A DNA stretch of 64,000 nt from a bacterium (GTDB taxonomy: Bacteria; Eisenbacteria; RBG-16-71-46; CAIMUX01): positions 190,182 through 254,181 of the forward strand of contig JAUIHP010000008.1 in NCBI GenBank assembly GCA_030431975.1, read 5' to 3'. The notes under the pieces were generated by a model, which made no database searches, was not told the origin of the DNA, and saw only the letters and a list, made by a program, of their open reading frames with translations. Both the position numbers and the translations under genes were made by a program. Shown here piece by piece: positions 18,011 to 27,581 of this stretch. How positions within the stretch are numbered: position 1 is the stretch's first letter; every line of letters starts with the position of its first letter.

Positions 18011-20374
18011 CTAGGCCGCTTCCGTGGGTGAGTCGCGCCGCCCTTCGCAGGCACGGATCCGGTCCTCGACGTCCAGGAACCCAGGGGCTTCCAGCCTCAA
18101 GCGGACATAGGTTTCCGCTGCCTCCTGCCATTCCTCCAACGCTTCCAGTGACCGACCCAGATTGTAGAGTGCCGTCCGGCGGGACGTAGGGTCGCCGCCC
18201 GACAGTTCGGCCGCTTCCCGGTATTCGTGGACGGCCTCGCGGTGTCTTTCCAAACCAACCAGGCACGAGCCTTTGAGTTCCCGAGCTTGGCGCGCAACTT
18301 CGGCAGGAATCCCCGAGGATCCGAGAACGAATTCCACGGCTTCCAGTGCTTCCTCGTACAGCCCCATCCCGTGGTGGGACAACGCGAGGTCATAGTGGCC
18401 CTGGTAGTCCGAGTCGTCCATCTGTTTCTTGAGACCGTCCTTGAACTCCTCGAGCAGCCCTTCGAGTTCCACCCAGTCTTCGCTACGGAATTCGCTGGAG
18501 TTGTCGGAGCGGACTTCGATCTCGGAACGCCCCGTCTCGAGAACGCCGGCAACCGAGTTGGAGTCGGACTCCTCGATGACCTCAGCGCCGCGGACGCCCA
18601 TCTCACGGAACCGCGACAGGCGTCGCTTCGCCGTGGCGTTTTCCGGATCGAGACGCACCACCTTGAGGAAGCATTCCAGGGCCTCCTCGAGTTGTTCCTC
18701 CTCGATCCAGGCATCGCCGAGCAGGCTCAGGTAGTGGACTTCTGCGTGTTCATCCTCGAGATAGCGAACCGTCTCGACGAGCTTGGCCAGGACACGGCGG
18801 TTTCCAGCGTCCAACTCGAGAACCGCGTCGTAGAGGTTGCGTGCCTTGGACCACTGGCCGTCCAGGAAGGCGTCGTTGGCCTGGTCGAGCACCTCTTCCG
18901 GTGCCGAGTCTGCTGCGGCGACGTTCTCGGACTCGGTGTGGCCGGCGTGGGCATCAACCGTTTCCGGTTGCGGTGACAGTCCGTCGGTCTCTGGTGCAAG
19001 GGCATCGTCGGACGAGTCGTCCCAGGCAAAGGACGCATCGGCTTCGTTTCGTGTTTCGTCTGCCGCGTCACTGTCCGTTGCGTCGATGTCCGTCGCGTCA
19101 GTGCCCGTTGCGTCGGTCAGGACCCCAAAATCGAACGCCTCATCTTTGTCGTTACCGCCTTGCGTCGTGTCGAGATCGACCTCACCGAAACCGTCAGTCG
19201 TCGCCACGACATCGTCATCCGATTCGCGGTCGGACGGTGAGTCGGACGATGTGTCGGCCGCAAATGCGCTCGCCAACTCCGGCGGGATCTCCATCGCCAT
19301 CGTGCGTGAGGACGCCGCGGGCTCGTCCGAGTCCTCGCCAACGGCTCCAAAGTCGAAGGATTCGTCTTCGACGTCGATTTCGAAGACACCGTCCTCGCCC
19401 GGACCCTCTGCGAGGGGAACGTCCTCTTCCGTGTCCTCGGCATCCAGAGTCAGTTCGCCGAACGGGAGCTCTTCTTCATCCCCGGTGGCTGCCGGTGCGC
19501 CCAAGTCGACGTCCCCGAAGTCGAGATCGCTTGCAGGGAGCGCCGGCGGTTCTTGCGCATCTTCCTTTGGCGACTCGGAGGCAGGGAAATGTTCGACCAC
19601 GAACGCGCCGGAGTCCTGGCTGTCGTCCGCATCGGCGGAGGACTCGAGGGCACGCTCCATCGCCGACGTATCGATCGCGATCGGCGGCGCGTCCTCCAAG
19701 GGCGGAGGAGGCGGAGGAAGCTCGGGTGGCGCGTCGAGCTCCATCTCCATCGGAAGCTCTTCCGCCATGTCCGGCATCGGCGGCGGACCGCCCCGGAGAT
19801 CGGCTGCGCGACGACGAAGCTCGGAGGCCATGTCGTCCCCGCCCTCGCCGGCATTGTCCGCAACCTCTTCCAGGAGTTGAGCGGCCTTCTCGCCCGAGTT
19901 GACGCGGATGAAGTGATCCGCCAGTCGCAGTGCGACTTCAACTCTGGATCCGGTAATCGATGCCGCTTTGTCGAGGGTGTCCAAAAACTCGGTAGGAGGA
20001 ACCGACTCGCCGGCGAACGAGTCGAGATAAGTCAGGTAGTGCGGAATCGCTTCGCCGTGCAGGCCATCATCGTCATAGAGTTCCGCGAGTGTCCTGTGCA
20101 CCTCGGGTCTCTTCGAATCGATGCGAAGCATCTTCTTGCCGATGGCAATGGCGTTGCGAACGAGTCCGACCTCCCGGTAGGAGGTAATCGCCGTTTGGTA
20201 GCAGAACAGGCACTCGTCCTTCTCCTCGACCCGCATGTGCAGGTCGCCGAGGTAGACGTGATCGTAAGGATCGGTTTCACCATCGGAGATGCCATCCTTG
20301 AGCGTCTGGATCGCCTCCTGGATCTTGCCTTTCCTGACCAGCTCCTGCGCTTTCCTCTTTGCTGTGGTGCTCAT
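18011..20374 (-). CDS. Large TPR protein with long acidic disordered middle
   Basis: 787 aa, apparently cytoplasmic (no signal peptide or membrane helix). TPR-like helices occupy residues 1-175 ('VRKGKIQEAIQTLKDGI', 'CLFCYQTAITSYREVGLV') and 510-780 ('ARNLYDAVLELDAGN', 'ALECFLKVVRLDPENATAK', 'ALYNLGRSLEALEEW'). Between them lie about 330 residues rich in Asp, Glu, Ala and Pro, including Asp-Ala-Thr-Asp type repeats. Such proteins usually scaffold complexes. It is the first gene of the unit leading into the outer-membrane-like protein and comEA. A FrzS/Tgl-type pilus accessory role is only a guess. Confidence 0.6.
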   Translation of the reverse strand: MSTTAKRKAQELVRKGKIQEAIQTLKDGISDGETDPYDHVYLGDLHMRVEEKDECLFCYQTAITSYREVGLVRNAIAIGKKMLRIDSKRPEVHRTLAELYDDDGLHGEAIPHYLTYLDSFAGESVPPTEFLDTLDKAASITGSRVEVALRLADHFIRVNSGEKAAQLLEEVADNAGEGGDDMASELRRRAADLRGGPPPMPDMAEELPMEMELDAPPELPPPPPPLEDAPPIAIDTSAMERALESSADADDSQDSGAFVVEHFPASESPKEDAQEPPALPASDLDFGDVDLGAPAATGDEEELPFGELTLDAEDTEEDVPLAEGPGEDGVFEIDVEDESFDFGAVGEDSDEPAASSRTMAMEIPPELASAFAADTSSDSPSDRESDDDVVATTDGFGEVDLDTTQGGNDKDEAFDFGVLTDATGTDATDIDATDSDAADETRNEADASFAWDDSSDDALAPETDGLSPQPETVDAHAGHTESENVAAADSAPEEVLDQANDAFLDGQWSKARNLYDAVLELDAGNRRVLAKLVETVRYLEDEHAEVHYLSLLGDAWIEEEQLEEALECFLKVVRLDPENATAKRRLSRFREMGVRGAEVIEESDSNSVAGVLETGRSEIEVRSDNSSEFRSEDWVELEGLLEEFKDGLKKQMDDSDYQGHYDLALSHHGMGLYEEALEAVEFVLGSSGIPAEVARQARELKGSCLVGLERHREAVHEYREAAELSGGDPTSRRTALYNLGRSLEALEEWQEAAETYVRLRLEAPGFLDVEDRIRACEGRRDSPTEAA

Positions 20375-20583
20375 CTACGGTGACGTCTCCGATTGCATAC
20401 CGGCCTCGCGGGCGATGCGGGCTTTGGACCACACCCCGAAATCCGCGTTGCGGTCTTCTCTAGAGTTCTCGGAGCCCTGCGGCCGTTCTTTTGCCGCCTT
20501 TTGGGGAAAGTTGGCCGTAGCGCAAGTTTTCGTACGAGCCGGAGACATGCGTGGACAGGGTCGCCGCCCTGCCTCAAACACCA

Positions 20584-20612
20584 CTCAAGCCACTCACATG
20601 CAATGGCTTGAG
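20584..20612 (-). terminator. Hairpin after hutI, probable terminator
   Basis: A perfect 9-bp inverted repeat CTCAAGCCA/TGGCTTGAG with an 11-base loop starts 11 bases after the hutI stop. The following minus-strand sequence (TGGTGTTTG) is only mildly T-rich, so termination may be partial. The rest of 20375-20583 shows no gene. Confidence 0.5.
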
Positions 20613-20622
20613 CAGCTCTATG

Positions 20623-21912
20623 TCAAGTAGCACTTGAAGTGGTAACTGGCGGAGGAGGAGGGAAAACCCGACCATCCTTGACGACCCAACGAACATGGGA
20701 TCCGCCGAGGTGATAGACAAGGCTGACGTAGGAAGGTGCTTCCAGGATCTGCAGGTCGGCCCTCAGACCGGGAACGATTCGCCCACGATCCGCCCCCTCC
20801 CCCACGGCGTGGGCGGAATTGACCGTCGCTGCGACCACGGCTTCGGCCGGCGTCAGCCCGATTTCCAGGCAGGCCAGGCTGAGGACCAGGGGCATCGAAT
20901 CGACCATGGAGGAGCCGGGATTGCAGTCTGTGGCCAGGGCCACCGGAATGCCCATCTCGATCATCTTTCTTCCGCGGGCGTAGACGTGCTTGCCCAGGGA
21001 AAAGCTGGTGCCGGGCAGGCAGACGGCGATGACCCCGCCGTCCCGTAGCGCCTCCAGACCCTGGTCCGTCGACGCCAGGAGATGATCCGCACTGACGGCG
21101 CCGAGCTCCCCCGCAAGTTCCGCACCCCCGATAGGTTCGAACTCGTCGGCATGCAGCTTCAGGCGCAGCCCGAGTTTCTGGGCCTTTTCGACGACCCGCC
21201 GCGTCTGTTCGACATCGAAGACTCCAGCCTCACAAAAGACGTCACAGAAACGGGCATTGGTTTCTGCGGCCACCCGGGGAAGCATCTCATCCGTCAGGAT
21301 GCGAACGTAGGCTTCCCTGTCTTCGCGGTACTCGTCAGGAAACTCGTGGGCGCCCAGGAATGTCGAGACCAGGTCGCAGGGGTGCCGCTGATCGAGCTCT
21401 TCGATAAGTCGGAGTGCCCGCATCTCCTGTTCCGTGGAGAGCGCGTATCCGCTCTTCACCTCGACCGTGGTCGTTCCGTAGTGAAGCATTCGATCCAGAC
21501 GACGCAGGGACTGCCCGAGGATGGCCTCGTCGGCAGCGGCGCGAAACGAACGCACGCTGGAGCGGATGCCACCCCCCTCGGCGGCGATCTCCATGTAGCT
21601 CCGGCCCTGGCAACGCATTTCGAACTCGTGCTCACGCGTCCCGGCAAAGAGGAGGTGAGTGTGCGGATCGGTGAAACCGGGAAGAACCACTCCCCTCTCG
21701 GCGTCGATGGTCTGTTCGGCGGGAGCTTCGAAGGCCGAACGAAGGTCCTGGGAAGGTCCGACCGCGTGGATCCGCCCGTTCTTCGTGGCGACGGCTCCGT
21801 CTTCGACGATGTCCAACCGTGACTGTTCGGGCCCACGACGCGGACCGGGCTCCTGCCCCATGGTCACGACCTGGCCGGCATTGAAAATCAGTGAATCGAC
21901 TCGCTCTTTCAT
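20623..21912 (-). CDS. hutI: Imidazolonepropionase
   Basis: 429 aa from ATG 21912, with CGGAGG five bases upstream; the frame opens earlier but has no such site. It hydrolyses 4-imidazolone-5-propanoate to N-formimino-L-glutamate in histidine breakdown. The metal-dependent amidohydrolase motifs are clear: 'PGFTDPHTHLLFAGTREHEF' (HxH), 'KSGYALSTEQEMRALRLI', 'LKLHADEF' and 'ALATDCNPGSS'. It is separated by about 7.4 kb from hutU on the same strand, and hutH is absent from the window. Confidence 0.95.
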   Translation of the reverse strand: MKERVDSLIFNAGQVVTMGQEPGPRRGPEQSRLDIVEDGAVATKNGRIHAVGPSQDLRSAFEAPAEQTIDAERGVVLPGFTDPHTHLLFAGTREHEFEMRCQGRSYMEIAAEGGGIRSSVRSFRAAADEAILGQSLRRLDRMLHYGTTTVEVKSGYALSTEQEMRALRLIEELDQRHPCDLVSTFLGAHEFPDEYREDREAYVRILTDEMLPRVAAETNARFCDVFCEAGVFDVEQTRRVVEKAQKLGLRLKLHADEFEPIGGAELAGELGAVSADHLLASTDQGLEALRDGGVIAVCLPGTSFSLGKHVYARGRKMIEMGIPVALATDCNPGSSMVDSMPLVLSLACLEIGLTPAEAVVAATVNSAHAVGEGADRGRIVPGLRADLQILEAPSYVSLVYHLGGSHVRWVVKDGRVFPPPPPVTTSSAT

Positions 21913-22063
21913 CCGTCCTCCGGGCCGTGAGTCTGTGGGATCCGAACCGGGGGTGCAACCGACCATCCGTGAGACGTCGAATGGTCTGTGAGCCTGGCCC
22001 CCAAACGCTGCATCGTGTCAGTTGCCGCGAAAGGAGGCGCGATGAAGCAGCTTCCGCTCTCCC

Positions 22064-24814
22064 TCACCCGGACAGGAGCTTGGCGCGCAACTCGTCCGCA
22101 CGCTTGATGCCCGATTCGTCCCCGTTCTCTTCCAGAACCGCGCGAGTCTTGGTGAGGAGTTGATCGGCTTCCGTACCGCGTCCGAGTTCGCCGAGAACCC
22201 GAACGAGCAGAAGCCGGCTCGCAGACGTCATTCGGTGGTCCTCCCCCAGTTCCTGCTCCCGGATCCGAACAGCCTCCCTCGCCGGCTCGACCGCTTCGCC
22301 GGCACGGGACTCTTCGATCGCAATCTCCGCCAGAAGATGAAGGGACCGGGCGATGTCCGGATGGTCGGGCCGAAGGGCCGCCCGCCGAATCTCCAGGGAA
22401 CGCCGACAGGCTGCGCGTGCCTCAGCCATCTGTCCGGCCTCGTGCCGACTCGACGCTTCGTTAAACAGCGTGATGGCAACCCACGGATGGTCCCCGCCCA
22501 TGTGCTTCTCGTAGATTCGCCGTGCCTCGGCATGATGCTCCGCGGCCGCGAGGTGGTCTCCCCTTTCTCCGAGCAGGAATCCGAGATTCGCGACATGGGT
22601 GGCGACGTCACGGTTGTCCTCCCCGAATCTCGCTTTCGTCAGTTCTACCTGGCGCTCCATGATCTCGATGGCTTCGTCTGTCCGTCCGACCTTGTTCAGG
22701 GCAATTCCATAGTTGACCCAGGCACTGGTCAGACGGGGATGGTCTTCGGGAAACAGTTCGACATAGATCTCGATCGCCTGCGCGATGAGTTCGACAGAGT
22801 CACTTTCCCCGGGAAGCTGATTCTTGGCCCAGCCGACGTTCTGCAGGATCTGCGCAGTCTCGAAGCTTCGCTCACCCGTAAGTTCCCGTGAAAGACGCAG
22901 GGCGTCTTCCGATGACCGTAGCGCTTCTTCGTACCTTCCCTGCTGGACGAGGAGCATGGCCAGGTCATTGAGGGCGCCCATCCGATCGAGGCTGACCTTT
23001 CCACCGGACGCCTCCGAAAGTTCGACGGCGAGTCGATGAAGCGATTCCGACTCTTCGTAGCGTCCCTGCTTTCGGCGCAGCACCGCCAGGCTCCGGGCCA
23101 CGCGCCCTTCCTCACCGTGGTCCTCGCCCTCCAACTCGCGACAGATGCGTAGCGCATTCTCAAGCGTTTCGTTTGCGGTCTCCGTTTCTTCCAGCTCGAC
23201 CTCTATGTTGCCCAGACCGCGCATGGCCTCCACGAGCTGCACCTTCGATTCCGGGTCCCTGCGGAAGAGATCGACCGCTGCTGTCAGATGGGAGCGCGCC
23301 TTTGCGAACTCGGCCACGTTCTTGTACGCCGTCCCCACTGTGAGGTGAAGCGAGGCGGCGGCAGCGCCTTCGAGTTCGTTGATCTGCGCCGAGGCGTCAT
23401 CCAGCATCTCCCGCACCATGAGATCCTTGTCACGGCTCTTGTGCGGGTCCGCCCCCTCGAGGACACCGCGCAAGTGGCGGGTCACCTCCTGTGCGGTAGC
23501 TCTTTGCCGTTCGGCTTCGTCTTTTGCTCTCTGCGTCCGAATGAAAAGCATTGTGCTGACGACCGCGGCGGCAGAGAGGGTCAGGGCCAGCGCGCCGGCG
23601 GCCAGAACGGCGACGCGGTTTCGGGAGACGAACTTTCCGGCGCGGTATCGTGCGGTGCTCGGACGGGCTTCGACCGGATAGCCGTCGAGGTGGCGCCGAA
23701 TGTCGGCCGCCAGGTGTTCCACGGTGGGATAGCGTCGCTCCGGCTCTTTGCGCAGAGCCATCGACACGATGTTGTCGAGATCGCCGGACAGTCGTCGGGA
23801 CCAGTCGCCCCGGTCTCCGGGTAGTCGCGGAGATTTCGATGACGAGACGTCCTGGACAGCCAGACTGGGACGCGTCGGCTCCCGTTCGAGAAGAATGCGT
23901 TCGACCTCGGCGGGAGAACACCCATCGATCTTGTACGGTCGCTCACCGGTTAGAAGCTCGTACAGTACGACTCCGAGCGAATAGACGTCTGTCGCCGTCG
24001 ACACCGGTTCTCCCCGGATCTGTTCCGGACTGGCGTAGGTCGGCGTCATCATCGCAAGACCGGTTTGCGTGGAGAGTTCGTCTGGGTCCTGATGCTCGAT
24101 GACTTTGGCGATGCCGAAGTCGAGAAGCTTCACCCGCCCCGCTTCGTCGACCAGGATGTTTCCGGGTTTCAAGTCTCGGTGAACGATCAGTTTCTGATGC
24201 GCGTAGGAAACGGCGGAGCAGACGTCGAGGAACAGATCCAACCGCTGATCGATCGACAAGTGCCGCGTCTCCGCATGCCGATGGATAGGGGCTCCCTCAA
24301 CGTACTCCATGACGATGTAGGGCTGGCCGCTCTCCGTCACTCCGCCGTCGAGAAGGCGGGCGATGTTCGGATGTTCCAGCTGAGCCAGGACCTGTCTTTC
24401 GCTGCGGAATCGAGGCAAGAGTTCGTCCGTATCCAACCCGGGGCGGAGCAACTTGATCGCAACGTCTTTGTCGAACTGGGAGTCGGACCGTTCGGCGCGA
24501 TAGACCTTGCCCATCCCCCCGGCACCGATTTCCTCGCAGAGCCGCCACGGCCCCAACTCGAGCCCGGCCAGTTCGCGCTCGGGTTCCGCAGACAAGTCCA
24601 GACCCGGGATCCGTGAGACCGCAACCGGATCTTCCAGGAAGTCCAGGGCATCTTCATCCGCCGAAAGAAGTGATTCCAACTCCGCGCGCAGCTCGGGTTG
24701 GCCGCCACACTCTTCGTCGAGAAAGGCGCGGCGCTCTTCCCCCGAAAGTTCGGCGGCGCGGAAGAAGAGTTCATCGAGTCTCGAGCCGTACTTGGGAGAC
24801 TCAGGCATGCTCAC
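22064..24814 (-). CDS. Ser/Thr protein kinase with membrane helix and TPR domain
   Basis: 916 aa. An N-terminal region of about 85 residues typical of kinases paired with ECF sigmas (Leu-rich, 'LSGEERRAFLDEEC') is followed by a PknB-type kinase domain: glycine loop 'IGAGGMGKVY' (96-105), K121, catalytic 'HRDLKPGN' (212-219) and 'DFG' (232-234). A membrane helix (about 405-430) and a long extracytoplasmic TPR array (about 480-905) follow. It overlaps the sigma-factor gene upstream (GTGA), so it probably phosphorylates or controls that sigma's pathway. The signal is unknown. Confidence 0.88.
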   Translation of the reverse strand: MSMPESPKYGSRLDELFFRAAELSGEERRAFLDEECGGQPELRAELESLLSADEDALDFLEDPVAVSRIPGLDLSAEPERELAGLELGPWRLCEEIGAGGMGKVYRAERSDSQFDKDVAIKLLRPGLDTDELLPRFRSERQVLAQLEHPNIARLLDGGVTESGQPYIVMEYVEGAPIHRHAETRHLSIDQRLDLFLDVCSAVSYAHQKLIVHRDLKPGNILVDEAGRVKLLDFGIAKVIEHQDPDELSTQTGLAMMTPTYASPEQIRGEPVSTATDVYSLGVVLYELLTGERPYKIDGCSPAEVERILLEREPTRPSLAVQDVSSSKSPRLPGDRGDWSRRLSGDLDNIVSMALRKEPERRYPTVEHLAADIRRHLDGYPVEARPSTARYRAGKFVSRNRVAVLAAGALALTLSAAAVVSTMLFIRTQRAKDEAERQRATAQEVTRHLRGVLEGADPHKSRDKDLMVREMLDDASAQINELEGAAAASLHLTVGTAYKNVAEFAKARSHLTAAVDLFRRDPESKVQLVEAMRGLGNIEVELEETETANETLENALRICRELEGEDHGEEGRVARSLAVLRRKQGRYEESESLHRLAVELSEASGGKVSLDRMGALNDLAMLLVQQGRYEEALRSSEDALRLSRELTGERSFETAQILQNVGWAKNQLPGESDSVELIAQAIEIYVELFPEDHPRLTSAWVNYGIALNKVGRTDEAIEIMERQVELTKARFGEDNRDVATHVANLGFLLGERGDHLAAAEHHAEARRIYEKHMGGDHPWVAITLFNEASSRHEAGQMAEARAACRRSLEIRRAALRPDHPDIARSLHLLAEIAIEESRAGEAVEPAREAVRIREQELGEDHRMTSASRLLLVRVLGELGRGTEADQLLTKTRAVLEENGDESGIKRADELRAKLLSG

Positions 24815-25407
24815 GTCTCACGGCGCTCTCCTGACTGTCCGGCCTCGTCCGCCAGAGCGCGGAAGAGCCAGGCGCGGCCAAAACGCCAATGTCTCTCGAC
24901 AGTCCGGGTCGTCACCCCCATCACCTCAGCAACCTGTTCGTTGGTCAGGCCCCCGAAGAACCGCAACTCGATGACCCGTTCCTTCTCGGGATGGAGCTGC
25001 CCGAATTCCTCCATGGCCAGGCTGAGAGCCACCAGGTCGACCCGTCCGTCGTCAACGGCGACTCCCAGGGCATCCTCCAGAGGAACGTTGGCCTGCCCTC
25101 CGCCTCTCTTCTTTCGCCCGCGTCGCCGAGCGTGGTCGACAAGGATCTGCCGGATCGCGCGTGCGGCGATCGCGAAGAAGTGGGCACGATTCTGCCAGGT
25201 CTGCTGCGACTGATCGATGAGTCGCATGTAGACCTCGTGGACGAGGGCCGTCGGCTGGAGCGTGTGATCGTCCCGCTCGTTGCGCATGTAGACGCCGGCC
25301 ATGCGCCGGAGTTCGTCGTACACGATCGGAAAGAGACGATCCACTCCCGACGTACTGCCACCGGTGACCTCGGAGAGAATCTCTGTGGCTTCGACGGGAT
25401 CGGACAT
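24811..25407 (-). CDS. ECF-type RNA polymerase sigma factor paired with the TPR kinase
   Basis: 198 aa from ATG 25407, preceded by GAGG. A start at 25494 would lie upstream of the predicted transcription start, so the short form is preferred. Region 2 is 'LFPIVYDELRRMAG...LVHEVYMRLI' with 'FFAIAARAIRQILVDHARR', and region 4 is 'LRFFGGLTNEQVAEVMGVTTRTVERHW'. This resembles the sigma-70 'X6' ECF type that commonly sits beside TPR kinases in Planctomycetes and Acidobacteria. Co-translation with the kinase suggests phosphorylation-controlled transcription instead of a classic anti-sigma. Confidence 0.88.
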   Translation of the reverse strand: MSDPVEATEILSEVTGGSTSGVDRLFPIVYDELRRMAGVYMRNERDDHTLQPTALVHEVYMRLIDQSQQTWQNRAHFFAIAARAIRQILVDHARRRGRKKRGGGQANVPLEDALGVAVDDGRVDLVALSLAMEEFGQLHPEKERVIELRFFGGLTNEQVAEVMGVTTRTVERHWRFGRAWLFRALADEAGQSGERRET

Positions 25408-25474
25408 CGGGGACATCCTCGGGAAGAGTGACAGTGGCCTGGCCCCGATACCGGGACCGAAACTCAACCCGAGC

Positions 25475-25504
25475 ATTGTACCCTTCGTGGTCATCCCGCC
25501 TCAA
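25475..25504 (-). promoter_or_regulatory. Sigma-70-like promoter for the sigma/kinase operon
   Basis: On the minus strand TTGAGG (25504-25499), an 18-base spacer and TACAAT (25480-25475). Transcription would begin near 25468, about 60 bases before the chosen sigma start codon. Confidence 0.55.
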
Positions 25505-25520
25505 ACGCCCCCGCCCGGCA

Positions 25521-26717
25521 CTACGGACGTGCCGTCACCTGGATGTAGAACGCGTTGTCCGTCGTCATGAAGTTGTGGTTCCCGGGAATGAAGATCCTCG
25601 TAACCACGTCGATGGAGTTCGGCGAGACATTGGTCGTTGCCAGAATCGGATCGTTGACCGCCTGGGCCGTCACGGTTGCGCAGACTCCGTTCGAGAACGT
25701 GTTCTGCAGCCGGACTTCGTAGCGGCCCGCGGCCAACCGAAGGATCGAATCGACACCGTAGCTGCTGAGAATGACCCCGTCTCCACGGACATGCGCCCAG
25801 GCGCAGATGACGTTGTCCCGGTGGGTGGCTCCGAAGTCCGGCGTCGCCGTCGGTCCGAGGTCTTGTCCGGCCCGGAACTCCTCGGCCTCCACGTCCCCCA
25901 CGACCTCGAGCTTCGCGCCCGGAGAGATGGTCCCGATGCCGGTGTCCCCATTCTTTTCGATCATGAGTTTCGTGTCACCGGAAGCGCCGTCGTTGTAAAT
26001 GAAGTGAAGTTCCGAGTCGGATCCGAACGTATCGCGTCGCATCGACCACGAGTCTCGAGGCACACCACCGTCGTACTCGAAGAGAGCGACGGAGGAACCG
26101 TTTTCCCCAGTCCCATCGCTGTAGAGCCCGAGCGACGCGTCCCTGGACTCGACGATGATGTCCACGTTCGCGGAGATCTCGCCGGAATCGATGCCAAGAT
26201 CGCTCGTCTCGATGTGTAGCTTGCGAACCGGTTCCGTCTCTCCGATCCCAACGTTTCCGTCGTCACGGTGGACATTCGATCCGTCGATCGTCCAGTCGGT
26301 ATCCCCCTCTGCATTCAACGCGACGTCGGCTACGGTCGCCCGCATGGCGTAGGGGACGCTCAGGAACTGGCGTCGCGGCGCCATCGCCGTCCCGTCGACG
26401 GAAGTTTCGATCCACCGATCCGCCGAGAAGAGCGTCTCGTCCATGGCGCGAATCTCGCCCAGAACGACGCTGAAGACACCGTCCTGGACAGTGACGGGTC
26501 CATGGTTCTCCGACCAGAGCAAGGCTCCGCCCGTTGACGCGCTGTAGATGCGGAAAATCAGTTCCGGGGTTCCGTTGACGGGATCCCCGCCGTTGTCCCG
26601 AAGAAAACCGTTGTAGTTCATGAGATCCGGTCCGGCCGCACGGCTCTCACCGGCGAAACCCAGGCACATACAGGCAAACAGCGTAAAGACGCAGAAGCGA
26701 ATGAGAAAATTCATCAT
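25521..26717 (-). CDS. Exported protein with tail-fibre-like repeats
   Basis: 398 aa with a signal peptide (hydrophobic residues 4-21, cleavage near SRAA). Residues 30-120 form a domain beginning 'MNYNGFLRDNGGDPVNG', common in secreted proteins of FCB-type bacteria. Two motifs of the 'NVGIG..P..KL.V' kind ('NVGIGETEPVRKLHIE' and 'TGIGTISPGAKLEVVGDV') resemble beta-helical fibre segments. A C-terminal beta domain (about 290-398) may bind or assemble. There is no CTD sorting signal in this protein, but the neighbour downstream has one. Function unknown; a surface fibre or adhesin is plausible. Confidence 0.6.
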   Translation of the reverse strand: MMNFLIRFCVFTLFACMCLGFAGESRAAGPDLMNYNGFLRDNGGDPVNGTPELIFRIYSASTGGALLWSENHGPVTVQDGVFSVVLGEIRAMDETLFSADRWIETSVDGTAMAPRRQFLSVPYAMRATVADVALNAEGDTDWTIDGSNVHRDDGNVGIGETEPVRKLHIETSDLGIDSGEISANVDIIVESRDASLGLYSDGTGENGSSVALFEYDGGVPRDSWSMRRDTFGSDSELHFIYNDGASGDTKLMIEKNGDTGIGTISPGAKLEVVGDVEAEEFRAGQDLGPTATPDFGATHRDNVICAWAHVRGDGVILSSYGVDSILRLAAGRYEVRLQNTFSNGVCATVTAQAVNDPILATTNVSPNSIDVVTRIFIPGNHNFMTTDNAFYIQVTARP

Positions 26718-26744
26718 CTTGTTCCTTTTGTCGCTTGGATTCGC

Positions 26745-27341
26745 TTACTTGGAAAGGACCATGCGAATGGTCTTGTGGGTCGCACCCGAAGTGAGTCGGG
26801 CGAAGAAGACTCCCGTCGGAACCGGGTCACCGACGGCGTTTCGCCCGTCCCAATCGAGTTCATAGTTCCCGGCCGCGAGAGGTTCGTTCACGAGCTCCCG
26901 CACGACCCGCCCCGCAACATCGAAGATCTCCAGTCGTGTCAGGACCACGTCGGATCGAGTCGGGTTCTCGGTCGCGGCAGACGGGGACGTCGCCGTGGTG
27001 GTCAAGCTCGACCCGACCTGAAAGCGAATCCGGGTCGACGGGTAGAATGGGTTGGGAGCGTTCTGGCTGAGCGTCGCATGAATCGGCAACACGCCGTCCG
27101 GTCCCCCGACTCCGGACGGTATCGGCACCCCCGGAAACGGGAGTTCCGTCCAAAGTTCCAGAGCACCCCCCGAAGACGCGCCGGCAAGTGGCGTACCCGC
27201 GACGGTTCGCAACGAATGACCGGAGTTCACGGCAACTCCGCCGACCGCGCTGACTGCGTCGAGAACCAGTTCCTGAGCGGTGACTTCACCGAACCCAAGA
27301 CAGAGCGTGCCCGAGACGGCCATAAGAATGGTTCGTTTCAT
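26745..27341 (-). CDS. Small exported protein with C-terminal FlgD-Ig/type IX-like sorting domain
   Basis: 198 aa from ATG 27341, which has AGAGGAAG upstream; the frame continues up to 27413 without a ribosome site. It has a signal peptide ('MAVSGTLCLGFGEVTA') and a short beta region ('AVGGVAVNSGHSLRTVAGTP'). The last 90 residues are a complete sorting-type domain: 'LSQNAPNPFYPSTRIRF', 'IFDVAGRVVREL', 'GNYELDWDGRN', 'PTGVFFARL'. Nearly half of the protein is the sorting domain, so the passenger is tiny. It is upstream of the fibre-like protein with a 27-base gap and probably co-transcribed. Confidence 0.7.
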   Translation of the reverse strand: MKRTILMAVSGTLCLGFGEVTAQELVLDAVSAVGGVAVNSGHSLRTVAGTPLAGASSGGALELWTELPFPGVPIPSGVGGPDGVLPIHATLSQNAPNPFYPSTRIRFQVGSSLTTTATSPSAATENPTRSDVVLTRLEIFDVAGRVVRELVNEPLAAGNYELDWDGRNAVGDPVPTGVFFARLTSGATHKTIRMVLSK

Positions 27342-27581
27342 CTCTTCCTCTGTGGATCGTATGTCGGCGGTGAGCGCGTCTCCCCGATCAGGCCGAAGGA
27401 GTCCGAATCTCACCGCATTTCACCAACAACAAAGAAGGCGAGGGTTCGGCGGCGAAACCCGACACAGTTTTTTCGAGCAAGAGAAGGCCGGCTAGGTTTG
27501 GGGGTGTGGGTGTGGGCGCAGTGCGGGTGCAGGTGGCGGGTGTGAGACAAGCTTCCGGCGTAAGATGGTCTCGGCCGGGAA
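27342..27581. other. Intergenic stretch with GT-rich microsatellite
   Basis: 240 bases between the CTD protein start and the ATP-grasp stop. It holds a plus-strand purine/GT-rich run at about 27496-27545 (GGGGTGTGGGTGTGGGC and similar). No promoter or hairpin stands out, and the short open frames here do not resemble proteins. Confidence 0.5.
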
